From Thalassotalea sp. ND16A (GTDB lineage: Bacteria; Pseudomonadota; Gammaproteobacteria; Enterobacterales; Alteromonadaceae), in NCBI RefSeq assembly GCF_000764205.1, contig NZ_JQDZ01000123.1:124001-188000 (forward strand): a DNA stretch of 64,000 nucleotides, in the 5' to 3' direction. This document shows, in pieces, positions 54,601 to 62,978 of this stretch. The position numbers and the translations under genes were made by a program. How positions within the stretch are numbered: the stretch's first letter is position 1; each line of letters begins with the position of its first letter. The notes under the pieces are model-generated. The model ran no database searches and had not been told where the DNA came from. It was given only the letters and a program-made list of their open reading frames with translations.

Positions 54601-54800
54601 AAATCCCCTTGCCAGGCGCCATTTTCAAACCATGGCCGATAGCCATAAGCGCCATTTTCTAAATTGGTGGTGCTCAGCGCCATCGGCTGTAAATAGCCCA
54701 CAGGTTGCTCATTGGCGGTGAATGGTGCGGCAGCGCTTACCAGATTACAAATCAGTAGACTTGCCAAAAGAAACCCGCTTTCTTTGATACTTATGCTCAT
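51615..54800 (-). CDS. pilY1: PilY1-like pilus assembly/adhesin protein, copy 1
   Basis: 1061 residues. Signal peptide (about 1-24, ending VSAAA). The conserved PilY1 beta-propeller (about 160-640) has PVYVGAPIGNN, RVYVGANDGMLHVFDA, AFIPPEV, YYVDGELSVHDAFF and GDLNGNLWKFDL. A calcium-loop-like DIDGNGVLAPADN follows at about 590. The C-terminal region is unlike standard PilY1: an EF-hand-like run DINSDGEIDDDIDGDG, a HTHEYDQ segment and cysteine pairs. There is no N-terminal von Willebrand A domain. PilY1 sits at the pilus tip and controls extension, adhesion and calcium-dependent retraction. Tandem paralogue of the gene at 55030. Confidence 0.88.
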   Translation of the reverse strand: MSISIKESGFLLASLLICNLVSAAAPFTANEQPVGYLQPMALSTTNLENGAYGYRPWFENGAWQGDLVQYTISHGGASTTSVDLSTTTPTNSGSNWSARLEFSALEAADSSYWTNSRKIITHNGTKQVAFRWNNLSASQQEQLDQVSYLNAASASPILDFVRGDRSNEKPNGDLRPRYSVLGDIVHSNPVYVGAPIGNNMSSDYIAFKTKHTYRAPRVYVGANDGMLHVFDALTGKEVYAFIPPEVIPKLDNLSDEPYYHQYYVDGELSVHDAFFDGAWHTVLIGSLGAGGSSRFALDVTNPKLTDEDSALGPDNKVLWVQNSSSNSVLGDAYGNASIAQLPDKKYYVISGNGYNSAAGVAELVLTELSSGTISTITTGSGGISDANGLSTPALVDLNYDGLFDLAYAGDLNGNLWKFDLKTKSVVYSQPLYTAGVSQPITTKPIVSSHPLGGKLVYFATGKTLAFTDLADTSPQGVYGIWDTGKTPGSANLLTQTLSAAKTIGAETIQTSSNTAIDWTKHTGWTVALTSGKRVVANYQLRDRRLQMTVTNPVDEENWLFEPNYLTGGAPKTAIFDIDGNGVLAPADNVSGGTASTDIAVAWQVQSGMMSGPLIARIADGVDTKFINYTQLSVPPAPPVPPEEPADCTLGCNFVGGHIDVDSDGPDHGFAGGAAEHTHEYDQEVNATYVDFFELDQAESGHEQLNEAVTDNNKKFFVVVSNADFSPAGVLHIGLNSYNVVAYQQMIHRKLKAWDGQLTTLLDDDGNSLIVSINDIKAGGGTLRVSFADQALISGGVHPTIVQCSKNPTARHPELGMEMNGRWRAGALTMMAIDPTKVDSLADLHIQTPPDLKASVRIGAAKIYLTDDINSDGEIDDDIDGDGNLDIYGGLRAKGQVSDQDSDDAEVNGWLHEVFLWWHYSQASNICYGEVGYDLAVAEIRGYITQEEFDQGLADLGYTDLDVALAAWDVIYQECGFVHHCLRGETDVNGNDGLVLRALFAVHDKIVEDPSPYDDSGGGDGTVIGSASTEPLQMVGDNTTTGVSSGPDFIKGRRTWVDISKQ

Positions 54801-54861
54801 ACTATCTGCCCTTATTCATTCAAAGCCATTGGACGACAGCCATTGGTTTAAAACCATTAAT

Positions 54862-54995
54862 TTAAGGCTGTTCTGAGGTCCCGTTGACAGGCTGGAGTAC
54901 TCGCTCCGCCTGTTTTAAATTCTTGCTTCTCCAGCTCACAATAAAGCTGTGCACCGATGACCCGATGATCGGTGTGTTAGTATTGTGCACGGCTG
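54862..54995 (-). pseudogene. Remnant of the pilX 3' end between the two pilY1 copies
   Basis: The minus strand encodes NTNTPIIGSSVHSFIV, then RSKNLKQAERVLQ and TSEQP before TAA at 54862. The intact pilX ends NNNAPIIGSSVHTFIV, RSKNLKRAERVLQ, TSEQP. About 40 codons of homology remain, with no start. The short non-coding stretch after it also resembles that between pilX and the other pilY1. This marks the boundary of a tandem duplication covering the pilX tail plus pilY1. Confidence 0.9.
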
Positions 54996-55029
54996 TTAAT
55001 CACATTATATTCAGCATTCCGTTAACACT

Positions 55030-58000
55030 TTACTGCGAGGAGATATCCACCCAGGTGCGTCGGCCCTTGGTAAAACTCGGTCCCGAGATCACACCAGTCG
55101 GGATATTGCCACTCATCACCACTACCGGTTCGGTGGATGCGCTACCCATGACGGTGCCGTCGCCACCGCCGCCATTGCTTTCGCCAGAGAAAGGATTAAC
55201 GGCGAGCTTGGTCGAATAATCCTCCATTGTCGCTAAGTCGCTAGCCTTGTTGCCGTTAGCATCGGTGGCATTATTGAAGCAACTGTTACTGCTCGACCCG
55301 CAAGTTGTTATAATCGCATTCAGTGCGGCAGTAAGGCTGGCAAAGTCGTTATAGCCCAGATTTACCAGCTCTCGCTCAAAGCTATCTTCGGTCATAAACC
55401 CCCTGACATCGGCCACTGCCAATTCATAACCGGGTTCGCCGTAGCAAATATCGTACAATCGTTTGCCATTTTCGTCCTTGCTATAATGCCAATACACCCA
55501 AAACTCTAGCAACATGCCATTTGCCGGGGCATCACCTTCCACCTCGCCTTTGGCCCTGAGGCCACCATAGATATCGAGCTGGCCATCACCATCAATATCG
55601 TTATCGATCACGCCATCGCCATTGATGTCATCGGTTAAATAAATGGTTTCGCCGGGCAGCCTGACCGAGGCTTTTAAATCTGGTGGGGTTTGGATATGTA
55701 AATCCGCTAAGCTTTTTACTTTGCTCGGGTCCATCATCATCAAGGTCAGGGGGCCACCACGCCAGCGACCGTTCATTTCCATCGAAAACGCCCTGTTCTT
55801 CTGTTCAGCCCTTTCGTAGGGGAACTCTGAACATTTGGTGTCGTCGGGGTGTATGCCACCACTGATCAGCGCCTGATCAGTGAATGCCACTCTCAGCGTA
55901 CCGCCGCCGGCCTTGATGTCGTCGATGGAGACGATAAGGGAGTTACCATCATCATCGGTTAAGGTGGTCAATTGACCGTCCCAGGTTTCCAGTTTGCGCT
56001 GGATCATTTGTTGATAGGCCACCACGTTATAGGTGTTCAGGCCGATGTGCAGTTGACCCGCAGGGCTAAAATCGGCATTGCTTACCAGCACAAAGAATTT
56101 TTTCTTATTGTCGGTGATCGCTTCGTCAACTTGTATTTGTGCATTTTTCGCTGTATTCAGCTGAAACAAATCGACATAGGGTTGTTTTACTTTCTTGTCG
56201 TATTGATGAGTATGCGCGGTGCGCATGCCGGCATGGCCATTGCCCTCGGGCTTCGGCCCATCAGTATCGACATCGATATGACCACCAACAAAATTACAGC
56301 CGGATTTACAACCCGGCGGCTCTGCCGGTGGCGGCTCTGTAAGTTGGGTAAAGTTGATAAATTTGGTGTCTACGCCCTCTTTGACCCGGGCGATGAGTGG
56401 CCCAGACGTGATCCCCTGCGGTATCTGCCAGGCGACGGCAATATCGGTACCATCCTCTCCGCCGCCGACATTGTCGGTCGGTTCGAGCATGCCATTGCCA
56501 TCAATATCGAATATTGCCGTTTTCGGCGCACCACCGGTTAAATAATTCGGTTCAAACAGCCAGTTTTCCTCATCTACCGGGTTGGTTACCGTCATTTGCA
56601 GGCGGCGATCACGTAATTGGTAATTGGCGACTATCCTTTTGCCCGCCGTTAATGCCACTTTCCAGCCGGTGTGTTTGCTCCAGTCAATGGCAATATTGCT
56701 GCTGGTGAGTACGGTCTCTGTGCCTATAGCTTTCGGCGCCGATAGCGTTTGGTTTAATAAATTGGCAGTGCCCGGGGTTTTGCCGGTATCCCAAATACCG
56801 TACACCCCTTGCGGCGAGGTATCGGCAAGGTCGCTAAAGGCCAGGGTTTTGCCGGTGGCAAAATAGACTAATTTGCCGCCGGTAGGGTGACTGGACACTA
56901 TCGGTTTGGTGGTGATCGGCTGGCTAACGCCGGCGGCGTATAACGGCTTCGAGTAGGCCACTGACTTGCTGGTTAAATCGAATTTCCACAGGTTGCCATT
57001 TAAGTCGCCGGCATAGGCAAAATCATACAGACCATCACGGTTCAAATCGATTAAGGCCGGTGTCGATAAGCCATTTCCTGCGGCAGATCCTGTGCTTATT
57101 TTGCTGATGGTGCCTGTGCTTAACTCGGTTAACACCAACTCGGCTTTGCCGGCGGCGCTGTTATAGCCATTGCCACTGATGACGTAATATTTTTTATCCG
57201 GCAATTTGGCGATACTGGCGTTGCCGTACGCGTCGCCAAGTGCTGAGTTGCTGCTACTGTTTTGAACCCACAACACTTTGTTGTCGGTTGCCACCAATGA
57301 ATCTTCATTGGTTAACTGTGGGTTGGTGATGTCTAAGGCGAACCTACTGGTGCCGCCGGCACCCAAACTGCCGATTAATACGGTGTGCCAGGCGCCATTG
57401 AAATATGCATCATGAACGGAGAGTTCACCATCAACGTAATATTGGTGATAATAAGGCTCGTCGCTAAGATTATCGAGCCTGGGGATCACTTCCGGTGGGA
57501 TAAAGGCGTAGACTTCTTTGCCGGTTACGGCATCAAATACATGCAACATACCATCGTTAGCGCCAACATACACCCGCGGCGCCCGAGAGGCATGTTTGGC
57601 TTTAAATGTGATGTAATCGCTGCTCATATTGTTGCCTGTGGGGGCGCTAACATAGACAGGGTTGGAATGAATAATATCGCCCAACAGATTATAACGGGGA
57701 CGCAAGCTACCATTGGGTTTTTCATTACTGCGGTCACCGCGAACAAAATCTAAAATCGGACTCGAGCTGGCCGAATTGAGGTAGCTGACCTGGTCTAATT
57801 GTTCTTGTTGCGTGGCGCTTAAATTGTCCCAGCGAAACGCCACTTGTTTGACGCCGTTATGAGTGATAATTTTTCTTGAGCTGGTCCAATAGCTCGAGTC
57901 GGCGGCTTCCGCGGCATTAAATTTCAGCCTGGCCGACCAATTGTTACCGCTATTGGTCGGTGTTGTCGTGCTCAAGTCAACGCTGGTGGTCGATGCCCCG

Positions 58001-58224
58001 CCAGAACTGATAGTGTATTGGACTAAGTCGCCTTGCCAGGCGCCATTTTCAAACCATGGCCGATAACCATAAGCGCCATTTTCTAAATTGGTGGTGCTCA
58101 GCGCCATCGGCTGTAAATAGCCGACAGGTTGCTGATTGGCGGTGAATGGCGCGGCAGCGCTTACCAGATTACAAATCAGTAAACTGGCCAAAAAAATTCC
58201 GCTTTCTTTGATACTTATGCTCAT
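55030..58224 (-). CDS. pilY1: PilY1-like pilus assembly/adhesin protein, copy 2
   Basis: 1064 residues with the same architecture as the gene at 51615: signal peptide (1-24), propeller with RVYVGANDGMLHVFDA and YYVDGELSVHDAYF, calcium-loop-like DIDGNGMLEPTDN, C-terminal extension with an EF-hand-like DINGDGVIDNDIDGDG. N-terminal two thirds are nearly the same in both copies. Divergence concentrates in the C-terminal region (about 640-1040), including a HTHQYDK segment in place of HTHEYDQ, and a different Cys pattern. This copy directly follows pilX and is probably the original. A simple CTTTTT/CTT repeat sits 10 bases before its start. Confidence 0.9.
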   Translation of the reverse strand: MSISIKESGIFLASLLICNLVSAAAPFTANQQPVGYLQPMALSTTNLENGAYGYRPWFENGAWQGDLVQYTISSGGASTTSVDLSTTTPTNSGNNWSARLKFNAAEAADSSYWTSSRKIITHNGVKQVAFRWDNLSATQQEQLDQVSYLNSASSSPILDFVRGDRSNEKPNGSLRPRYNLLGDIIHSNPVYVSAPTGNNMSSDYITFKAKHASRAPRVYVGANDGMLHVFDAVTGKEVYAFIPPEVIPRLDNLSDEPYYHQYYVDGELSVHDAYFNGAWHTVLIGSLGAGGTSRFALDITNPQLTNEDSLVATDNKVLWVQNSSSNSALGDAYGNASIAKLPDKKYYVISGNGYNSAAGKAELVLTELSTGTISKISTGSAAGNGLSTPALIDLNRDGLYDFAYAGDLNGNLWKFDLTSKSVAYSKPLYAAGVSQPITTKPIVSSHPTGGKLVYFATGKTLAFSDLADTSPQGVYGIWDTGKTPGTANLLNQTLSAPKAIGTETVLTSSNIAIDWSKHTGWKVALTAGKRIVANYQLRDRRLQMTVTNPVDEENWLFEPNYLTGGAPKTAIFDIDGNGMLEPTDNVGGGEDGTDIAVAWQIPQGITSGPLIARVKEGVDTKFINFTQLTEPPPAEPPGCKSGCNFVGGHIDVDTDGPKPEGNGHAGMRTAHTHQYDKKVKQPYVDLFQLNTAKNAQIQVDEAITDNKKKFFVLVSNADFSPAGQLHIGLNTYNVVAYQQMIQRKLETWDGQLTTLTDDDGNSLIVSIDDIKAGGGTLRVAFTDQALISGGIHPDDTKCSEFPYERAEQKNRAFSMEMNGRWRGGPLTLMMMDPSKVKSLADLHIQTPPDLKASVRLPGETIYLTDDINGDGVIDNDIDGDGQLDIYGGLRAKGEVEGDAPANGMLLEFWVYWHYSKDENGKRLYDICYGEPGYELAVADVRGFMTEDSFERELVNLGYNDFASLTAALNAIITTCGSSSNSCFNNATDANGNKASDLATMEDYSTKLAVNPFSGESNGGGGDGTVMGSASTEPVVVMSGNIPTGVISGPSFTKGRRTWVDISSQ

Positions 58225-58234
58225 GGTATCTGTC

Positions 58235-58266
58235 CTTTTTCTTTTTCTTTTTCTTCTTCTTCTTCT
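58235..58266 (-). repeat. Simple sequence repeat at the pilY1 copy 2 ribosome binding region
   Basis: On the plus strand three CTTTTT units are followed by four CTT units. On the coding strand this is a pure-purine tract (AGAAGA... then AAAAAG repeats) running into the AAGGA ribosome binding site. Copy 1 lacks it. Slippage here would change the length of the 5' leader. Confidence 0.8.
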
Positions 58267-58306
58267 AAAGCCATTGGTCGATAACCACTTGTCTGAAACC
58301 GTTAAC

Positions 58307-58861
58307 TTAAGGTTGTTCTGAAGTAATGTAGACAGACTGAAGTACGCGCTCTGCCCGTTTTAAATTCTTACTTCTTGAGGTCACAATAAAGGTGTGTACC
58401 GATGACCCGATGATCGGTGCATTATTATTTTGTAGGCTTTCATCTTCACCCGGCAGCAGCTCGAGGCCCTGATATTTGATGATGTATTTATCATCGGCGG
58501 TTTTTCCGGTTTCCGCCGCAGTATGCGTGTCCCAATTAATATCGAACACATTCAAAGCTTCATCGGCACTGTAATAACCATCATCAGCGGTATTAAAATC
58601 AAAAGCACCTGCTACTAACACCTGTGCCTCCAAGGCCTCTTCGGCTTCCACCAATGAGCGTTCAGCATCATTAAAAGCAAGCGACTGAAACTGACTGTTG
58701 GCTGACATTAACGATTGTGTCATCGATGATTGAAAGCTCGATAAACCCACTAAGGTGATTAACACCAATACCACTAAACTGACGCCTAAAACGGCGCCAT
58801 GTTGCTTTATCGGTAACAGAGTACGATTGTTATTGGTGATATTGTTCATCTTATTTGTCAC
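58307..58861 (-). CDS. pilX: PilX minor pilin-like assembly protein
   Basis: 184 residues. Hydrophobic N-terminal helix without a perfect prepilin site (GAVLGVSLVVLVLITLVGLSS, here in part), then QSLMSANSQFQSLAFNDAERSLVEAEEAL, which is the PilX hallmark, and a C-terminal domain with VHTFIVTSRSKNLKRAERVLQ. PilX is a tip-complex minor pilin that works with PilV, PilW and PilY1. Its stop lies one base before pilW-independent sequence ends; pilW abuts it directly (58862), so the genes are co-transcribed. Confidence 0.9.
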   Translation of the reverse strand: MTNKMNNITNNNRTLLPIKQHGAVLGVSLVVLVLITLVGLSSFQSSMTQSLMSANSQFQSLAFNDAERSLVEAEEALEAQVLVAGAFDFNTADDGYYSADEALNVFDINWDTHTAAETGKTADDKYIIKYQGLELLPGEDESLQNNNAPIIGSSVHTFIVTSRSKNLKRAERVLQSVYITSEQP

Positions 58862-59824
58862 TTAACTGTTATTTAGGGTATTGCGCAGAGCAATGGTGGT
58901 ATCGATAAACAGACGGTGGTAATTATCAGCGGGTTCATAAGTCACATCGCCCAGCGTGTATTCAGATTCATCTTTATAACTTGGATCTGGACAATCTTCC
59001 CGTATTAATAAATATACCCGCACCGCTGCGATACTTTGCCAGTCAGCGACGGCACTTGCTGCCAGGTATTGGTTTGGTGAACCATCATTATTGGAGTCGA
59101 CACCATACTCAAATTGCAAGTGCTCGACGCCAAGCAGTAATTGCTCATTGGTTGGAATGCCATTGTCGAGGTATTTCCAGAACAGCGCCGGTATGTTTTC
59201 TCCGCCACAACTCTCATCCGATTCGCCAATGTAATAGGAATGCGCCACTAATTGATGAACGGATTGAAAATTACTGTCAATGTTATTGTTCGCCGGCTCT
59301 AAGGCATCACTGCCGAGAAAAATCCTGCCTTTGAACAAAGATGAGCGCAGGTATACATTTGCCGCGACAAAACTGTTTATCGTCCATGGCGTCGCGTAGC
59401 GCAGGGTTAAGATATCGCCACGTAAGTAATCATCGTCAGTGATGCATAGATAACCCGCATTACTGTCGTTTAAGCCAAAGATGTGTTGCTCTATCATGGT
59501 TCCCCAGGTAGTACCGGCAACTAAGCAGGTTTCCGCTGCTGGCGTGGTGATGCCATGGGTGCCGACAATTTCGCTAATATTGGCATTACCAGCAAAATAG
59601 CCAGAGCGTTGAATGTCTCTTGAAATCAACTCGACGGTAAATCGGCCGGTTTCCTGGATGCTGGCGAGTCGGTCGGTGACTTGGTTAGAAACCTTGGCAC
59701 TGGCAAAAAAAGCGTAAAGCGCCGCAATGACAAATAAGCCAAGCACCATGGCAATGATCAGCTCGACCAAGGTAAAGCCCATATTTTGTTTAGTGGTATT
59801 TGTCTTGTTAGTTACGTTATGCAT
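58862..59824 (-). CDS. pilW: PilW minor pilin-like protein
   Basis: 320 residues from ATG 59824. Prepilin motif MGFTLVELIIAMVLGLFVI with cleavage before Phe, then the family pattern DRLASIQETGRFTVELISRDIQRSGY in two blocks, and a long variable C-terminal domain with Cys pairs (AAETCLV, YLCITDDD, ESCGGE). The frame extends to a TTG at 59857, but that overlaps pilV; ATG 59824 lies six bases beyond the pilV stop, implying translational coupling. Component of the pilus tip priming complex. Confidence 0.9.
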   Translation of the reverse strand: MHNVTNKTNTTKQNMGFTLVELIIAMVLGLFVIAALYAFFASAKVSNQVTDRLASIQETGRFTVELISRDIQRSGYFAGNANISEIVGTHGITTPAAETCLVAGTTWGTMIEQHIFGLNDSNAGYLCITDDDYLRGDILTLRYATPWTINSFVAANVYLRSSLFKGRIFLGSDALEPANNNIDSNFQSVHQLVAHSYYIGESDESCGGENIPALFWKYLDNGIPTNEQLLLGVEHLQFEYGVDSNNDGSPNQYLAASAVADWQSIAAVRVYLLIREDCPDPSYKDESEYTLGDVTYEPADNYHRLFIDTTIALRNTLNNS

Positions 59825-59829
59825 TTTTA

Positions 59830-60312
59830 TCAAATACTTATCGTTGTGGTTAAACAATCTAAATCATCGTCCGATGCTACCGGACAATTCTTGCCGGCCG
59901 AGCCGCTTAAATCTTGATCCCAGCGGATCGAGATGGTAATACTGTTACCCGCCTGAGTGATTTCGCCCCCCCCTGAGGGTAAGTTGCTGATCAGTTGATT
60001 TTGCCAGGTGTATAAATCAAACTGTGCGACTTCTGCGGCAGTACATTGATTACATACACAATCGATTGATGCCGGTAATTTGGCGTGGCTGGCAAGGTAT
60101 AACGCCGACTGGGCCGAATTCGCTCTGATCCGTTCCGCCATGTCATTTAAATATATTGCGGCAATAGAGCCATCTACGGCCTGGTTGGTATTGCGAATTT
60201 GCCCCAGTTGCAATGCCATTAATCCTAATAAACCAAGCGCGACGACGATTGCGGCAACGAGCACTTCGATTAATGAAAAACCACTTTGAAAACTTCGTAT
60301 CCTTGCCATCAT
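59830..60312 (-). CDS. pilV: PilV minor pilin
   Basis: 160 residues from ATG 60312 (an adjacent ATG at 60309 is equally possible). Prepilin site SGFSLIEVLVAAIVVALGLLG, given in part as GFSLIEVLVAAIVVALG, then LQLGQIRNTNQAVDGSIA and MAERIRANSAQS, both typical of PilV, and a C-terminal Cys-rich segment (DCVCNQC). AGGGAG ribosome binding site just before. Longer upstream frame to 60390 overlaps fimT and is unlikely. Confidence 0.9.
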   Translation of the reverse strand: MMARIRSFQSGFSLIEVLVAAIVVALGLLGLMALQLGQIRNTNQAVDGSIAAIYLNDMAERIRANSAQSALYLASHAKLPASIDCVCNQCTAAEVAQFDLYTWQNQLISNLPSGGGEITQAGNSITISIRWDQDLSGSAGKNCPVASDDDLDCLTTTISI

Positions 60313-60319
60313 CGGCTCC

Positions 60320-60859
60320 CTAAAAACAACCGCTAGGTATTTTTCTATCACTGCCTTTGACACTGACTTTACCAAATCGGCCAATAGCAATGGTACGTGA
60401 ATGGCTGTCCACCGAATTGTTATAACATACCACTAATTCGCCTGAGCTCTTGGTGTTGCCCGAGGCAGTAAACACCACATTTGACTCGAAGTCATCGGTA
60501 GTGCCGTGAATGGTGTAATTATCAGGTAGGGCATAATGAATGGAGATGATAGGGTCGACGCCAGCAACGGTATCCACTTCGCGGATGATCCAGCCATTTT
60601 CCCAGCCACTCTTATTTGAGCAGTTATCCTGGGCGGTATTAATGGTACACACAGTAACAGCAACACCGCGTTTTATCGCCTCACTGCGAGCGATGACAAA
60701 AGCACGATGAATGTCATTGGCCTGGGTGCTCATTTGCGAAGATTTTATCATATCGAACATAGCCGGTAATGCCACACTGGAAAGTATGCCAGCGATAGCA
60801 ATGGTGATAAGGACTTCGATTAAACTGAAGCCTTCAATATGGGGTAAACTTTTAGGCAT
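60320..60859 (-). CDS. fimT: FimT/FimU (GspH-like) minor pilin
   Basis: 179 residues. Prepilin motif EGFSLIEVLITIAIAGIL with cleavage before Phe, then the GspH/FimT core ALPAMFDMIKSSQMSTQANDI, FVIARSEAIKRGVAVTVC and a C-terminal Cys pair (VVCYNN...IPSGCF). FimT in relatives binds DNA and assists natural transformation; FimU joins the tip complex. The sequence alone does not separate the two. First gene of the first minor-pilin operon. Confidence 0.88.
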   Translation of the reverse strand: MPKSLPHIEGFSLIEVLITIAIAGILSSVALPAMFDMIKSSQMSTQANDIHRAFVIARSEAIKRGVAVTVCTINTAQDNCSNKSGWENGWIIREVDTVAGVDPIISIHYALPDNYTIHGTTDDFESNVVFTASGNTKSSGELVVCYNNSVDSHSRTIAIGRFGKVSVKGSDRKIPSGCF

Positions 60860-61053
60860 ATATGTTCTTATTATAAATTTAGCTTTGCTGGGGGGCGCAA
60901 TTCAGCTGATTTATTTTTAAATTTTATTTACTAATATTAATGATTGCAGGAAAGTGTGATTTTGCAAGTTTTGCCATTAATTAATGGCAAGCTTTGCTGT
61001 TCTATCGAGATGAGTTTTTAGTATGCTTATGCAGGTTGCCATAAGAACAATAA

Positions 61054-62439
61054 TTAAAACTTCCAACCGTTAAAAACTAATTTGGACTCTGTTGCTTCTC
61101 CTTCTTCGGTTGAAGTATTCGAGCCACCATCCGCAGCCAAGGCGACATCATAATGAAAATCCCCAGAGCCTTTATACAGTACTTCTTTAGCGACGATTGC
61201 CCCCAATACATCCCCTTCGGATTCTATGGTAACCACAGACTCAGGTGCATATATCACCGCATACACATCACTTTTTTGTTTAAAGGTCACACCGGTGCCG
61301 CCGTAGCCCGAATAAATCATAAATACCGGATTGCCCGTAGGTGATAAGCCGTAGTCAGGTGTATTCACCTGAGCATCGCTATCCATATAAAATTCACCTT
61401 GCATCAGTAGCGTTAAGCTACTGGTATCCGGAATGACAATTTTCCCGCTGCCTTCCATTTTCAAGTTACCTTGGACAAAGACGATAGCTTCCACACCGGG
61501 CGCAACTTTTAGCTGGCCATCTTTAATGGTGATATTATCGTACATATAAATTTGTTTGGTTTCTCCGAAGAGCTCAGCCGACTCGACCTTCCCGGATACA
61601 TTGTCTAAGGTAAAGTGATCGCCCGATGAATTTAAATTTACATCACTTAACCCACCGCTGTGATCATTGATGAAATCGTTGAGTGGATCGACGGCTTGTA
61701 GTGAGTCACATGGGTTTTCACTGGTATAATTGGTTTGAGTGGTGCCAGAAACGCTGGCACTGCCAACGATATCGCTTGCTGACTTCAAGTCACCCATGAC
61801 GTTCGTACCCGAATCAATCTCAACCCTGCCAGCCCCCGAATCAGCGCCATTGGTATTGGTGCCAACGAGAATGTCCTCACCGGCAGTTTGCGAGTCATAG
61901 CTGCCAATACTGGAATCGTAACTGTCAAAAGTGACACTAGTGGCTATGTTCATGGCTTCGCAGGCTACGACGCCATCCAAACCATACCCCGATGGCTCCT
62001 CAGGCACCGGTGTGGTCGCAGGGATAAAGGTATAATTTGCTTTCAACGTTGACAGCCCTTCAAATCGTTGGCCATTACTGCTGAGTTGCAGCTCATTCGT
62101 GGCGGCAGACAGGCTGACATCATAATTTAAATTTTCAATGCCACCGGCATGACCGGTAATACTGCCATTATCTGAAGTTTCGTTAATGAGTTGCTCCAGG
62201 GTTAAACCGGGCTCCTCCTTTAACTTGTTATTCAACAAGGTGAAGGTATCAAAAATTCCCTTTTCCGAGATCAATCTGGCATTAATTTTTTTTTGAAAAT
62301 TACCACTTAGACGCTCTTGGATAATATTATCTTTGAGTGAATTAATGGCCACGATACTGCACATCACCACTAGAATTAACACGGTTACAATAGTAAAACC
62401 GGGTTGTGGAGATTTTGAATGAAACACAGAGAAAGACAT
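61054..62439 (-). CDS. PilX-like protein with large C-terminal beta domain
   Basis: 461 residues. Hydrophobic N-terminal helix (about 14-34: GFTIVTVLILVVMCSIVAI) resembling PilX, with IIQERLSGNFQKKINARLISEKGIFDT split after it. It is followed by a long Ser/Asp/Gly-rich region and a repetitive beta-rich C-terminal half (IFVQGNLKMEGSGKIVI, DVLGAIVAKEVLYKGSGDFHYD in two blocks) of the DUF7305 type, suggestive of a beta-helix adhesin or structural domain. Last gene of the second minor-pilin operon, in the place where other operons have pilX and pilY1. Function beyond pilus association is not known. Confidence 0.75.
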   Translation of the reverse strand: MSFSVFHSKSPQPGFTIVTVLILVVMCSIVAINSLKDNIIQERLSGNFQKKINARLISEKGIFDTFTLLNNKLKEEPGLTLEQLINETSDNGSITGHAGGIENLNYDVSLSAATNELQLSSNGQRFEGLSTLKANYTFIPATTPVPEEPSGYGLDGVVACEAMNIATSVTFDSYDSSIGSYDSQTAGEDILVGTNTNGADSGAGRVEIDSGTNVMGDLKSASDIVGSASVSGTTQTNYTSENPCDSLQAVDPLNDFINDHSGGLSDVNLNSSGDHFTLDNVSGKVESAELFGETKQIYMYDNITIKDGQLKVAPGVEAIVFVQGNLKMEGSGKIVIPDTSSLTLLMQGEFYMDSDAQVNTPDYGLSPTGNPVFMIYSGYGGTGVTFKQKSDVYAVIYAPESVVTIESEGDVLGAIVAKEVLYKGSGDFHYDVALAADGGSNTSTEEGEATESKLVFNGWKF

Positions 62440-62441
62440 GT

Positions 62442-62978
62442 TTAGCTCCCTAACGCTGATTGAAGGATTATCAAAGATAATGCGACGTCTATGGTTAATG
62501 GTGCAGCAGGTCCGATGCCCGCTGGTTCACCAGCTTGTGCCTGCGGGGTAACGGTAATAGAAACGAGGTTGTTATTAAGCGCAAACGCGATATCCTCTAC
62601 CCCGGTTAATATTGTTTGTGGCCCGGCCCCGCCTAAATCTATCTCACAGCGCAAATTATTGCCGTTCAGCGAGTATACTTCGGTATAGGCGGCAATTTGC
62701 ACAACACCATTACAGGCTATGGTGTTCGCCTCTTGAGTGATGGTCAATTGACTTGCCGTGGTCACCGGTAATGCCGGCGTTTGTTTTAAACTTCGAGTGA
62801 ACGTTTGTGTGCTATAACGTAGGACTTCCTGGGCATTTTGTAAATTTTGACTGACTGCAGACAAACCGCTAATGGAGGTGTAGGCACCCCCTATACCAAG
62901 TACTAAAATGGTACTTACGAACAAGGCGATTAATAATTCAATCAGGGTATAACCCATTGCTTTGTTGTACTTATCCAT
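62442..62978 (-). CDS. PilW-like minor pilin, second cluster
   Basis: 178 residues from ATG 62978. Prepilin motif MGYTLIELLIALFVSTILVLG with cleavage before Tyr, followed by AQEVLRYSTQTFTRSLKQT as in short PilW proteins, and a compact C-terminal domain with one Cys pair. The ATG overlaps the end of the preceding pilV-like gene (ATGGATAA), giving translational coupling. It is about half the length of the PilW in the first cluster. Confidence 0.85.
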   Translation of the reverse strand: MDKYNKAMGYTLIELLIALFVSTILVLGIGGAYTSISGLSAVSQNLQNAQEVLRYSTQTFTRSLKQTPALPVTTASQLTITQEANTIACNGVVQIAAYTEVYSLNGNNLRCEIDLGGAGPQTILTGVEDIAFALNNNLVSITVTPQAQAGEPAGIGPAAPLTIDVALSLIILQSALGS

